From Azonexus sp. R2A61 (GTDB taxonomy: Bacteria > Pseudomonadota > Gammaproteobacteria > Burkholderiales > Rhodocyclaceae): a stretch of DNA of 64,000 nt. The notes below the pieces were generated by a model. That model was not told the origin of the DNA, searched no databases, and was given only the letters and a program-made list of their open reading frames with translations. A program made the translations under genes and the position numbers. Of the stretch, positions 8,670 to 19,937 are shown in pieces; position 1 is the first letter of the stretch, and each line of letters begins with the position of its first letter. The DNA is taken from contig NZ_JACBFO010000002.1 in NCBI RefSeq assembly GCF_021401135.1, positions 682,001 to 746,000 on the forward strand, written 5' to 3'.

Positions 8670-9664
8670 ACGACCGCCTGCAGGCCGTACCGGAAGATCT
8701 GGTCGAACAGGCGGCCGAATGGCTCGTCCGCCAGGGGGTCGACGATCCGGCCGAGGCCCGGGCGGCGGCCGATGCCTTCGCCGCCTGGAAAGCTGCCGAC
8801 CCGCGCCACGCCGCGGCTGCCGCCCGGCTGGAAAACGTGATCGACGGCCTGCGCGAAATCCGCCAGAGCAGTACGCAAAGCAGTGCCCGCAAGGCCTTGC
8901 GGCTATCGCAGCGGCCCCGCTGGTCGGCCGGCGCCCGCGCCCTCAGCATCCTGCTGATCATTGCCGCCGGCCTGTTCCCGGCCGTCTGGATCAGCGGCAC
9001 GCAACCGACCCACCTGATGGCCGACCTGCGTACGCTACGCGGCGAATGGACCGCCCGGACGCTCGACGACGGCAGCCGGCTGGCCTTGAGCGGCGGTACT
9101 GCGGTCAACCTCGAATTCACCCCGGAAAAGCGCATCGTCCGGCTGCTCGACGGCGAGATCATGGTCGACGTCGCCCCCGACGCGAACCGGCCGTTCGTCG
9201 TCGAAACCGAATACGGCACGATCCGCGCGCTGGGCACCCGCTTCCTGGTCACCGCGATCGACGGCGCGACCCGCCTGAGCATGCTGGAATCGCGCGTCGA
9301 GGTCCGCACCGCACCGGATGCCCCGCCGCGCCTGCTGCGCGCCGGCGAAAGCCTGACCTTCGGCCCGAACCGCGAGGAATCGCCGGAAGCGGTCGACAGC
9401 AGCCTGCTCGATACCGCCTGGAACGCCCGTCAGATGGTGGTTCGCGACCGGCCGCTCGGCGAAGTGCTGGACGAGATCGCCCGCCACCGTAGCGGCTATC
9501 TGCGCTACGACCGCAAGGCGCTGGCCGGCATCCACGTGTCCGCCGTGCTGCCGCTCGACGATACGGATCGCGCCTTGCAGTTGCTGCTCAACAGTTTCCC
9601 CGAGCTACACATCCGCCGGATCACCCCCTACCTGGTGATGGTCGGCCGCGCGGAAAAACCCTGA
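8666..9664 (+). CDS. FecR family anti-sigma/signal-relay protein
   Basis: 332 aa from ATG 8666, whose A overlaps the sigma stop codon (ATGA). The N-terminal cytoplasmic DUF4880-like part (about 1-65, with EAAEWLVRQG-type residues and FAAWKAADPRH) binds the sigma factor. One membrane segment follows (about 92-112, ALSILLIIAAGLFPAVWI). The periplasmic FecR domain (about 130-230, with LDDGSRLALSGGTAVNLEF) follows, then a C-terminal STN-like domain (about 255-330, RPLGEVLDEIARHRSGYLRYD region). In the Fec/Fox paradigm this protein passes the signal from the loaded TonB-dependent receptor to the sigma factor. Confidence 0.93.
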   Translation: MNDRLQAVPEDLVEQAAEWLVRQGVDDPAEARAAADAFAAWKAADPRHAAAAARLENVIDGLREIRQSSTQSSARKALRLSQRPRWSAGARALSILLIIAAGLFPAVWISGTQPTHLMADLRTLRGEWTARTLDDGSRLALSGGTAVNLEFTPEKRIVRLLDGEIMVDVAPDANRPFVVETEYGTIRALGTRFLVTAIDGATRLSMLESRVEVRTAPDAPPRLLRAGESLTFGPNREESPEAVDSSLLDTAWNARQMVVRDRPLGEVLDEIARHRSGYLRYDRKALAGIHVSAVLPLDDTDRALQLLLNSFPELHIRRITPYLVMVGRAEKP

Positions 9665-9818
9665 CTTTTTTGTTTCCCGGTTCCGCTTGACGCCGCTCGT
9701 GCGTCAACCAGGCAAGACGATGCCGGGCAGCCACGCCGAACCCCACGACCTGCGCCAGCCAGTTCCCTGATTCGTCGGTATCGCGAGCGATCGCCAACCC
9801 CGATGGAGCCTGCCGAAC

Positions 9819-12662
9819 ATGAAATCCCCGAACACCCGCCCCGCCCGCCAGCGAAAACCGCTGGCCCTGATCCTGCCGCTGGCCCTGGCCAGCCAGTTGG
9901 CCATCGTCCAGCCCGCCGCCGCCCAGGCAGCCACCCGCCACTACCAGATTCCGGCCGGACCGCTCGACGCCACGCTCAACCGCTTCGCGCTGCTGGCCGG
10001 CGTTTCGCTGGTGATCGACGCCGAGAAGCTGAAAGGCCTGAACAGCAACGGCCTGAAAGGCAATCACGACGTCGACAGCGGTTTCCGGACGCTGCTGCAC
10101 AACACCGGATTCGGCGTTGCCCGGACGGCGTCGGGGTACATCCTGGTCGAATTGCCGAAGTCGGGGACAGACACCGGACAGCGCATGCCAGGCCATCATG
10201 GCGAAACCTCGCTGGCACCGGTGCTCGTCGTCGAGCAGCGCGAATGGCAGGGCACCACCCTCGTCGACCGCCACACGATCGAGGCCATGCCGGCCGGCAA
10301 CGGCGACATCACCAGTCTGCTGAAGATTCATCCGAGCGTGCAGTTCGACAACCTGCAGCTAAGCAGCAAGACACCGGGCGAAATCTCGCCGGCCAACATC
10401 AGCATCAACGGCGCCAAGTTCTACCAGAACGCCTTTCTGATCGATGGCCTCAACATGAACAACGATATCGATCCGGCGCAAAGCAATCCGAACCTGGCCG
10501 CCGATGTGCCCGGCAAGAGCCAGGGCCTGGCGCTCGATACCGACCTCCTGGAAAGCATCGCCGTCTATGACAGCAACGTGCCCGCCGCTTACGGACGATT
10601 CAACGGCGGCGTGATCGAAGCGATCACGCGCAAACCGAGCAAGGAACTACACGGCAAGTTGTCTTACCAGACCTCGCGTTCCTCGTGGACCCGCTACAAG
10701 ATCGACGAAACGCAGCGCGAATCGTTTGAAAACTCGGCCAACTACGACGAGCAACCCAATTTCACCAAAACCGTCATCCGCGCCACGCTGGAAGGCCATC
10801 TGACCGAGGACTTCGGCTTGATGGCCAATTTCAGCCAGAAGCGCTCGACGATGCCGACCAGCTTCTACTCGTCCAACAACGTTGGCACGATGGGAATGGA
10901 AAAACGCGATCAGGAACGCCAGATCGACAACTATTTCATCAAGGCCTTCTGGCGCCCGATCCGTCGGCTCGACATCGAATCCAGCCTGACCTACGCGCCG
11001 GAAAACAACACCTACTGGCGGGGCAATACGGCCAATTCGACCTTCGAAACCCAGTCCGGCGGGACCCAGTTCAACCTGAAAGCGCGTTGGGACGGCGATC
11101 TGGCCAAGGTCGAGCAAAACCTGGCCTACGGTCGGCTGCACCAGTCGCGCGATTCGGATTACGACGACTGGTACACCTGGCGCAAATCCACCACCAAGAA
11201 CTGGGGCGTCGGCAATTCCACCGGCGCCAACAGCCTGGAGGGCGGCTACGGCGACGTCGAGCAAGCGCAGAACACCTGGCAATACCGCCTGAACGCCGAC
11301 TGGCGCCCGTTCGAGGCGCTCGGCACCCGGCATCGGCTGCAAAGCGGCCTGGAAATCTCCCAGCAATATGTGCGCTACGCGAGACTTACCGAAAACAGCA
11401 CCTATGTCATCCCGGCGTCGACCAACACCTGCACCAACAGCAGCGGCATCACCGACGACATCACCTGCTCGATCGGCCAGACGAACAACGGTTGGCCCGG
11501 CCAGTATTTCACGCAACGCACCCGCTTCACCACCGGTGAATTCGATTTCACCACGACCCAGTGGGCGCTCTGGCTGCAGGACGAAATCAGCGTCGGCAGA
11601 TTCAACCTTCGCCCCGGTGTACGCGTCGATAACGACGACTACATGAACAAGACGACGCTGGCACCGCGCTTTGCGGCGCAGTACGACATTTTCGGCGATT
11701 ACCGTACGGTACTGAGCGCCGGCGCCAACCGCTACTACGGGCGCAACATTACCAGCTGGCGCCTGCAGGAAGGACGTAACCGGCTGCGCTACAACACCGA
11801 ACGGCGGCCCACGCTGGATGACGACTGGACCGTCGGCACCCAGGCCACCAATCTGGTCAAGTTCAGCGAGCTGGAGGTTCCCTACGACGACGAGTTGATG
11901 CTTGGATTGAGCCAGCGCTGGCGCGGACTGAAGTTCGACCTGAAGTACGTCAACCGCAAGGGTCGCGACCAGATTCTCGAAGTCAGCGGTACCAGCATCG
12001 GACAACCATCGACCGATCCGACCCTGTCCAACAGCTATACGACTTACACCAACGGCGGCCGCAGCGAGACCGACATCGTCACCCTGACCGTAACCCCGCT
12101 GCAGGACCTGCGCTGGCTGGGCACTTACACGACCGGACTGCTGGCCCTCGACTGGCGCGACAGCAAGCAGAACGCGCCCAACTATCTTTACGACAGCACG
12201 GAAAGCGAGGCCTACGTCCGCAATCCATGGATTCAATACGACGGTCAGATCATCCGCTACGCCGACCGTCCGGCCAACAACTACAGCCGCCCGTGGACCT
12301 TGCGCCTGTCGACGATCACCAAGATTCCGGCCTGGCACCTGACCTGGACCAACTTCCTGCGCTATCGGGCAGCCTTCTCGAAGATGGCGCAAACGGTTTC
12401 CGCCAGCACCTCGACGGTCTATCACGATGGACAGCAGGTCGCCATCTGGGAGAAGCGCACCTTCAATCGCAGCCTGACCTGGGACATCCGCCTCGGCTGG
12501 GAACTGCCGATCGCCAACAGTCACGCCTTCTTCGTCAACGTCGACGTGTTCAACGTGCTCGACAAGGCCACCGTCGCCGACAGCACCACGGCCACCAGCA
12601 CCGGCGTACCGATTTATGAAGTCGGCCGGCAGTTCTGGCTGGAGGTCGGTTACCGCTTCTGA
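9819..12662 (+). CDS. TonB-dependent outer-membrane receptor with STN signalling domain
   Basis: 947 aa. Signal peptide (about 1-35), then an STN domain (about 45-95, with IPAGPLDATLNRFALLAGV) that contacts FecR-type proteins. The plug domain (about 125-260) holds INGAKFYQNAFLIDGLNMNN and YDSNVPAAYGRFNGGVIEA. A 22-strand-type barrel ends in the usual terminal Phe (VGYRF). It is an energy-dependent importer that also signals through the FecI/FecR pair directly upstream. The barrel does not resemble any siderophore or B12 receptor I can name. The peroxidase and M16 peptidase downstream argue for a peptide, protein or metal-complex substrate that is processed after entry. The Shine-Dalgarno (GGAG) is rather distant from the ATG. 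Confidence 0.93.
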   Translation: MKSPNTRPARQRKPLALILPLALASQLAIVQPAAAQAATRHYQIPAGPLDATLNRFALLAGVSLVIDAEKLKGLNSNGLKGNHDVDSGFRTLLHNTGFGVARTASGYILVELPKSGTDTGQRMPGHHGETSLAPVLVVEQREWQGTTLVDRHTIEAMPAGNGDITSLLKIHPSVQFDNLQLSSKTPGEISPANISINGAKFYQNAFLIDGLNMNNDIDPAQSNPNLAADVPGKSQGLALDTDLLESIAVYDSNVPAAYGRFNGGVIEAITRKPSKELHGKLSYQTSRSSWTRYKIDETQRESFENSANYDEQPNFTKTVIRATLEGHLTEDFGLMANFSQKRSTMPTSFYSSNNVGTMGMEKRDQERQIDNYFIKAFWRPIRRLDIESSLTYAPENNTYWRGNTANSTFETQSGGTQFNLKARWDGDLAKVEQNLAYGRLHQSRDSDYDDWYTWRKSTTKNWGVGNSTGANSLEGGYGDVEQAQNTWQYRLNADWRPFEALGTRHRLQSGLEISQQYVRYARLTENSTYVIPASTNTCTNSSGITDDITCSIGQTNNGWPGQYFTQRTRFTTGEFDFTTTQWALWLQDEISVGRFNLRPGVRVDNDDYMNKTTLAPRFAAQYDIFGDYRTVLSAGANRYYGRNITSWRLQEGRNRLRYNTERRPTLDDDWTVGTQATNLVKFSELEVPYDDELMLGLSQRWRGLKFDLKYVNRKGRDQILEVSGTSIGQPSTDPTLSNSYTTYTNGGRSETDIVTLTVTPLQDLRWLGTYTTGLLALDWRDSKQNAPNYLYDSTESEAYVRNPWIQYDGQIIRYADRPANNYSRPWTLRLSTITKIPAWHLTWTNFLRYRAAFSKMAQTVSASTSTVYHDGQQVAIWEKRTFNRSLTWDIRLGWELPIANSHAFFVNVDVFNVLDKATVADSTTATSTGVPIYEVGRQFWLEVGYRF

Positions 12663-12710
12663 TCCCCGCAACCCGCAACGGACGCCGGCCAAGCGGCGTC
12701 CTTTCAAACC

Positions 12711-13811
12711 ATGATGAACCCCCTGACCCTGCTTTTCCTGCTCACCCTGCCCCTGCTCTCCCATGCGGACGAGCGCTGCGGTCAACGCCTTGCCGAAGGC
12801 AAAAACGACCCCGTCTGTCTGCGCGACAGTTACCGCCAGCCGATCGCGCAATGGCCCAGGCCACAGGTCGAAGGCCAGGTCGCCTGGCAGGAAATGGCGC
12901 CGGCCAGGCCGGTCGATCTGCCGGCCAGTCTGCCCTATCCGCTGCTCAAGCTCGGCATCCGGCTGTTCTTCGACCCGGCCCTGTCCGCCTCCGGCAAGAT
13001 CGCCTGCGCCTCCTGCCACCGGCCGGAACATGCCTACGCCGACACGCTGCCGGTGACGCCGGGCCATCAGGGACGCATGGGGCGGCGCAACGCGCCGGCG
13101 CTGATCGGCGTGCGCGACGTGCACGAACTGTTCTGGGACGGCCGGGCGGGAAGCCTGGAGCAACAGGCGCTCGGCCCGCTGGCCGACCCGGCGGAAATGG
13201 CCACCGACCTCGCCGCCCTGCCCGCCCGGCTGGCCGCCATTCCCGGCTACGCGGCCGAATTCGCGGCCGCCTGGGGCGACGCCGAAATCACGCTGGCCCG
13301 CATCCAGGCCACGCTGGCCGCCTACCAGCGCACGCTGACGCCGGAAAGAACCGCCTTCGACGCCTTTCTCGAAGGCGATACCGCGGCACTCGACGACCAA
13401 CAATTGCTCGGCCTGCACCTGTTCCGCACCAAGGCCCGCTGCATGACCTGCCACAGCGGCCCGGCGCTCAGCGACAACCAGTTCCACAACCTCGGGCTGA
13501 CCTATTTCGGGCGCCGCAAGTACGAGGACCTGGGCCGTTACGAAGTGACCGGCAAGCACGAGGATGTCGGCAAGTTCAAGACGCCGACTCTGCGCAACGT
13601 GGCGCGTAGCGGCCCGTGGATGCACAACGGCCTGTTCCCGTCGCTGCGCGGCATTCTCAACGCCTACAACGCCGGCATGTTCCGGCCGAAACCGGCGAAT
13701 GCCGCCCAGGCCGCCGATCCCCGCTTTCCGGTCAGTTCGCCGTTGCTCAAGCCGCTCGACCTGAGCGCCGATGAAATCGCGGCGCTCGAAGCCTTCCTGA
13801 AGACCCTGTAA
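12711..13811 (+). CDS. Di-haem cytochrome c peroxidase / MauG family protein
   Basis: 366 aa with a signal peptide (about 1-19, LLFLLTLPLLSHA). Two haem c motifs are visible: CASCH at residues 99-103 and CMTCH at 244-248, the spacing typical of bacterial CcpA/MauG proteins. It acts in the periplasm, either reducing peroxide with electrons from cytochrome c or, like MauG and MbnH, oxidising a protein or peptide. It begins 48 bases after the receptor and ends three bases before the M16 peptidase start, so the three are one operon. That context favours a dedicated substrate-modifying role over general peroxide defence, but this is inference. Confidence 0.92.
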   Translation: MMNPLTLLFLLTLPLLSHADERCGQRLAEGKNDPVCLRDSYRQPIAQWPRPQVEGQVAWQEMAPARPVDLPASLPYPLLKLGIRLFFDPALSASGKIACASCHRPEHAYADTLPVTPGHQGRMGRRNAPALIGVRDVHELFWDGRAGSLEQQALGPLADPAEMATDLAALPARLAAIPGYAAEFAAAWGDAEITLARIQATLAAYQRTLTPERTAFDAFLEGDTAALDDQQLLGLHLFRTKARCMTCHSGPALSDNQFHNLGLTYFGRRKYEDLGRYEVTGKHEDVGKFKTPTLRNVARSGPWMHNGLFPSLRGILNAYNAGMFRPKPANAAQAADPRFPVSSPLLKPLDLSADEIAALEAFLKTL

Positions 13812-13814
13812 GCC

Positions 13815-16526
13815 ATGTTCGCATTCCGATCCGGCCGGCGGCTGGCCGCCGTCCTCATCCCGCTCGCGCTGAGCGCGCCGCTCGCCGTCGCCGCCCCTGT
13901 CCTCGACGGCGAGGCCGGCGGCTTCTCGTCGTACCGCCTGGACAATGGCTTCCGCATCATCCTGGTCCCCTTTCCCGAGGCGGCGACCGCCCGCGTCGAA
14001 CTGCTGGTCCGCAGCGGCAGCAAGCGCGAAGGCTACGGCGAAACCGGCATGGCCCACCTGCTCGAACACATGCTGTTCAAGCAGGCCGGCACGCAAGGCG
14101 ACCTCAAGCAGGCCTTGACTGCGCTGGGTGCCCGCTGGAACGGCACGACCAACGCCGACCGCACCAACTACTTCTCGACCATCGTCGGCGAACCCGACAA
14201 AGTCGACGCGCTGATCCGCATCGAGGCCGACCGTTTCATCCGGCCCGCCTTCACCGCCGCCGACCTGGCCCGCGAGATGAGCGTCGTGCGCAACGAACTC
14301 GAGCGCAAGGACAACGATCCGGCGAGCCTGGCGCGGCGCGCCCTGCTGCGCCAGAGCTTCTTCTGGCACGGCTACGGACGGCCGACCATCGGCGCCCGCA
14401 GCGACATCGAGCAAGCCCCCTTCGCAGCACTGCAGGCCTTTCATCGCCGCCATTACCGGCCGGACAACGCCGCCCTGATCGTCTCCGGCAAGTTCGACGC
14501 GGATCGCGTGCTGGCCTTGTCCGGTCAACTGTTCGGCAAGGCCAAAAACCCGCCGACGCCGGCGCTCGCCGACCGGACGCGCGACGAGCCGGCGCACGGC
14601 CCGCAGCGCAGCGAAATCCATCGCGACAGCGGACAGAGCATGGCCCTCGTCGGCTGGCGCCTGCCCGGCATGAGCGACCGGCAGACCGTGCTGCTGACAC
14701 TGGGCAGCCGGGCCTTGTGCACCGACAGTTGGGGCCGCCTGCGCAAAACCCTGGTCGATGAACGCCAACTGGCGCTCGGCGCCGCCTGCGGCATCCAGAC
14801 GCAAACCGACTACAGCCTGCTGATCGCCAGCGCCGGCGCCGGTCCTGACGGCGACCCGGCAGCCCTGGCCGACGCGCTGGCCGAGACTGTCGACGGCTTC
14901 GCCCGGCGCGGACTGAGCGCCGAACAACTGGCCCGCGCCCGCCGGGCCGAACTCGACGCCTACGCCCGCCGCGGCGAATCCCACGAAGCGCTGGCCGGCC
15001 AGTTGTCGGATGCCGAAACCGCCGGCGACTGGCGGCTGTATTTCCGCGCCCGCGACATCGTCGCCACGGCGACGCTCGACGAGGTCAACGCCGCGCTCGT
15101 CCGCTGGCTGGCCGACACCTACCGTAACGAGGTCCTGCTGCGCAACCTGTCGCCGCGCCGCGTCGAGGCGCCGGCCCCGGCGGCCGCCCCGGCCGAATTG
15201 CTGGCCGGCGGACAATGGCCGCCGCTGGCCCGCGAAGCCGATCCACTGCCGGCTTCGTTCGCCGAACTGGCCGCGCAAAGCGTCGCCGTCGACCTCGGCG
15301 ATCCGTCGGCCAGTGCCCTGCTGCTGCCGGGACGGCGGCGCGGCGGCCGGGCCTGGCTGCTGCTGGCCAACGACTACGGCAACCCGGACACGCTGCGCGG
15401 GCGCGGCGCCGCCTGTTCGCTGGCCGGCGCACTGCTCGCCCAGGGCTCGCCGGAACGGGACCGCAACCGCCTGGCCGCCGCCCTCGAAACGCTGCAGGCG
15501 AAAACCTCGTTCGGACTCGGACAGCTGCGGATCGAAGCGCCGGAGGCCAACCTGGCGGCGGCGCTCGATCTGCTGCTGGCGGTGCGCCGCGCCCCGGCGC
15601 TACCGGAGAAGGAATTCGTCCGCCTGCGTGCCGCCGCCCTCGCCGAGCTGGAAGCCACCCGTCGCCATCCCGGACAACTGGCCGCCAATGCGGCCGCGTT
15701 GCGTTTCGACAACTACCCGGCCGATCACCCGGCGCGCCCGCGCCCGCTGGCCGAACGGATCGCCGAATTGCATGCCGTGACTTACGCCGACGTGCGTCGC
15801 TGCGTCGCCGATTTTGGCGGCCGTTCGCGTATCCGCCTGGCCGTCGTCGGCAACTTCGACGAAGACGCCGTGCGCGGCTTCTGGCGGCAGATCGCCACGC
15901 TGCCGGCGGCGCCGCACGCCTACCGGCGGATCGATCCGCCGGCCGCGCCGGACCGCGTCGATGGCAGCCCGATCGTTGTCGCGCTGCCGGCCAAACCGAA
16001 CGCCGACGTGTTCGGCATCGCGCAGTTGCCGCTGCGCCTGACCGACGCCGATTACCCGGCCCTGATGCTGGCCGTCCGCCTGCTTGGCGGCGACAACGAC
16101 AGCCGCATCCGCCAGCGCCTGCGCGAGCGCGAAGGGTTGGCCTACAGCGCCGGCGCGTCGCTCAGCGCCAGCCCCTTCGTCGCCCGCGGCACATTGTCGA
16201 TCTCGGCCAGCGCCGCCAGCCCGCAGGCCGAGCGGGCGCGCGAACTGCTGCGCGAGGAACTGGCCCGGGCCCTGGCCGACGGCTTTTCCGAAGCGGAAGT
16301 CGCGCGCGCCAAGGCCGCCTGGAAAAACGGCCGCCAACTGGCGTTGACCGCAGAATCGACGATTGCCGGCCATTTGCTGCAAGCCCAGCGCAGCGGTCTC
16401 GATGCCCGTTGGGAAGCCGGGCTGGAACATCTCGTCGACGAACTCGACGCGGCTGCGGTCAACGCCGCGCTGCGCAAATTTCTGGCGCCGGCGACTGTCG
16501 TCTGGGGCATTGGCAAGGGCGAGTGA
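13815..16526 (+). CDS. Periplasmic M16 family (pitrilysin/PqqL-like) zinc metallopeptidase
   Basis: 903 aa with a signal peptide (about 1-26). The zinc site is intact: HLLEH at residues 81-85 and the third ligand Glu161 (VRNELERKD), exactly 76 residues after His85. The chain contains two M16-type halves; the second (from about 490) lacks the HxxEH motif, as is normal. M16 enzymes cleave short unfolded peptides in a closed chamber. Enzymes beside TonB receptors (FusC with FusA, PqqL with YddB) degrade imported iron proteins in the periplasm, and the same arrangement is seen here. It starts three bases after the peroxidase gene. Confidence 0.93.
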   Translation: MFAFRSGRRLAAVLIPLALSAPLAVAAPVLDGEAGGFSSYRLDNGFRIILVPFPEAATARVELLVRSGSKREGYGETGMAHLLEHMLFKQAGTQGDLKQALTALGARWNGTTNADRTNYFSTIVGEPDKVDALIRIEADRFIRPAFTAADLAREMSVVRNELERKDNDPASLARRALLRQSFFWHGYGRPTIGARSDIEQAPFAALQAFHRRHYRPDNAALIVSGKFDADRVLALSGQLFGKAKNPPTPALADRTRDEPAHGPQRSEIHRDSGQSMALVGWRLPGMSDRQTVLLTLGSRALCTDSWGRLRKTLVDERQLALGAACGIQTQTDYSLLIASAGAGPDGDPAALADALAETVDGFARRGLSAEQLARARRAELDAYARRGESHEALAGQLSDAETAGDWRLYFRARDIVATATLDEVNAALVRWLADTYRNEVLLRNLSPRRVEAPAPAAAPAELLAGGQWPPLAREADPLPASFAELAAQSVAVDLGDPSASALLLPGRRRGGRAWLLLANDYGNPDTLRGRGAACSLAGALLAQGSPERDRNRLAAALETLQAKTSFGLGQLRIEAPEANLAAALDLLLAVRRAPALPEKEFVRLRAAALAELEATRRHPGQLAANAAALRFDNYPADHPARPRPLAERIAELHAVTYADVRRCVADFGGRSRIRLAVVGNFDEDAVRGFWRQIATLPAAPHAYRRIDPPAAPDRVDGSPIVVALPAKPNADVFGIAQLPLRLTDADYPALMLAVRLLGGDNDSRIRQRLREREGLAYSAGASLSASPFVARGTLSISASAASPQAERARELLREELARALADGFSEAEVARAKAAWKNGRQLALTAESTIAGHLLQAQRSGLDARWEAGLEHLVDELDAAAVNAALRKFLAPATVVWGIGKGE

Positions 16527-16541
16527 CGGCATTTTTCCGGC

Positions 16542-16565
16542 AATCCTGCGGTCGACCGCAGGATT
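16542..16565. terminator. Palindromic hairpin with TGCGGTCGACCGCA core
   Basis: A perfect 24-bp palindrome centred on TGCGGTCGACCGCA (16547-16560), with ATTTTTCC on both sides (around 16531 and 16571). It follows the M16 peptidase stop codon by 15 bases and probably ends that operon. Confidence 0.7.
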
Positions 16566-16597
16566 CAGCCATTTTTCCACGGTGCGCCGCCGCGATG

Positions 16598-16630
16598 AAA
16601 AAACCGCCCGACCGGGCAGGTCGGGCGGTT
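16598..16630 (-). terminator. Rho-independent terminator of katG
   Basis: A 12-bp stem, AACCGCCCGACC (16602-16613) pairing with GGTCGGGCGGTT (16619-16630), with a five-base loop. Read on the minus strand it is followed by a run of six T residues. It lies just beyond the katG stop codon. Confidence 0.85.
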
Positions 16631-16653
16631 CGTCGTGACAACCGGCCGCAGGT

Positions 16654-18888
<2,235 letters not shown>

Positions 18889-18960
18889 TCAAGATAGCAA
18901 AGAAGCCCGAAAATCTCGTGAAATCATTCCCAATACGGGAGATTGAGGATCGCTATCGCG

Positions 18961-19845
18961 CTACATTCCCCCGGCGACCAGTTCGGCGAAGCGGCGGGCC
19001 AGTGGCGTCGGTTCGAGGGGCAGCAACAGCGCACTGCCGGCGCGGGCATCGGCATCGCGCAGGGCCCGCCAGACGACGCCATGTGCCGCCAGCGATTTCA
19101 TCCGCTCGGGCACGACGGTGATGCCGTGCCCGGCAGCGACCAGTTCGAGCTGGCTGGTCTTGCGCGAGATCACCCGGGCCTGCGTCGGCACGAAACCGCG
19201 GCTCAGGCAAAGATCGGTGACCCGGCGGGCCAGGCCGCCGCGCTCGCGATGCACCGCCGATACGAAAAATTCGTCCCGCAGGTCGTCGACCGCAAGAAAG
19301 TCGCGAGCGGCCAGCCGATGGCCGTCGGGCAGCGCCACCCATAGCGGCTCGTCGGGCAAGGCGGCGAGTCGCACGGCGGGATCGCGGCGCAGCAAGGGCA
19401 GCCGAACGACGCCCAGATCGGCGCGTCCGGCGGCGACTTCCGTCACCTGGATTTCCGATGCGACGCGATCGAGATCGATGCGCGCACCTGGGCTGGCGTC
19501 GAGAAAGCGGGCGATGAACGGCAACAGGCTGCTCGCCGGAAATGAACTGGAATGCAGCAAGCGGAGCACGCCGCCCTCGCCGCGCGCCAGTTGGGCGCTT
19601 TCCTCGGCGGCGGTGGCCAACTCGCGCTGAATCCCCGAGACACGTTCGCGGTACAACTCGCCGGCCGGCGTCAGCCGGGCACCGCGGGCTTCGCGGACGA
19701 ACAGCGTGAAGCCGAGTTCGGCCTCCAGTTGCGCCACCTGCCGGCTCAGTGCCGGCTGCGCGACGAACAGTGCGGCGGCGGCCTGGGTGAAGCCGCCCAG
19801 ATCGGCGACGGCCAGGAAATAACGGATTTGTTTCAGCGTAGCCAT
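18961..19845 (-). CDS. LysR family transcriptional regulator
   Basis: 294 aa from the ATG at 19845 (MATLKQIRYFLAVADLGGF). Winged helix-turn-helix at about 1-60 (TQAAAALFVAQPALSRQVAQLE), then the two-lobed effector domain (about 90-290). It is divergent from the TSUP exporter gene, with 92 bases between starts, the usual position for a LysR regulator and its target. It lacks the redox cysteines expected of OxyR in a recognisable arrangement, so I do not assign it to katG despite proximity. The effector is unknown. Confidence 0.9.
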   Translation of the reverse strand: MATLKQIRYFLAVADLGGFTQAAAALFVAQPALSRQVAQLEAELGFTLFVREARGARLTPAGELYRERVSGIQRELATAAEESAQLARGEGGVLRLLHSSSFPASSLLPFIARFLDASPGARIDLDRVASEIQVTEVAAGRADLGVVRLPLLRRDPAVRLAALPDEPLWVALPDGHRLAARDFLAVDDLRDEFFVSAVHRERGGLARRVTDLCLSRGFVPTQARVISRKTSQLELVAAGHGITVVPERMKSLAAHGVVWRALRDADARAGSALLLPLEPTPLARRFAELVAGGM

Positions 19846-19937
19846 GCCATCCCAGCATCGATTAGCGACGAATTTGATATTTGTTTTATACCTTGCGCGT
19901 TCGCAGAATCCAAGCATCGCTTTCCCGGAAACGCCTC
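19846..19937. promoter_or_regulatory. Divergent promoter region between LysR and TSUP genes
   Basis: The 92-base gap contains an AT-rich segment (about 19865-19900, with TTTGATATTTGTTTTATACC) unlike the GC-rich surroundings. LysR proteins usually bind such shared divergent regions. No single operator can be fixed by eye. Confidence 0.4.

Noticed and set aside
10647-15278. A 1543-codon open frame on the minus strand opposite the receptor, peroxidase and peptidase genes
   Set aside because: The plus strand has three clear genes with motifs here. Long antisense frames arise because stop codons are rare in GC-rich coding DNA; this translation has no recognisable domain and is low-complexity.
18961-19845. 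Assignment of the LysR gene near katG as oxyR
   Set aside because: The protein does not show the OxyR cysteine pair in a recognisable context, and it is divergent from the TSUP gene rather than from katG.
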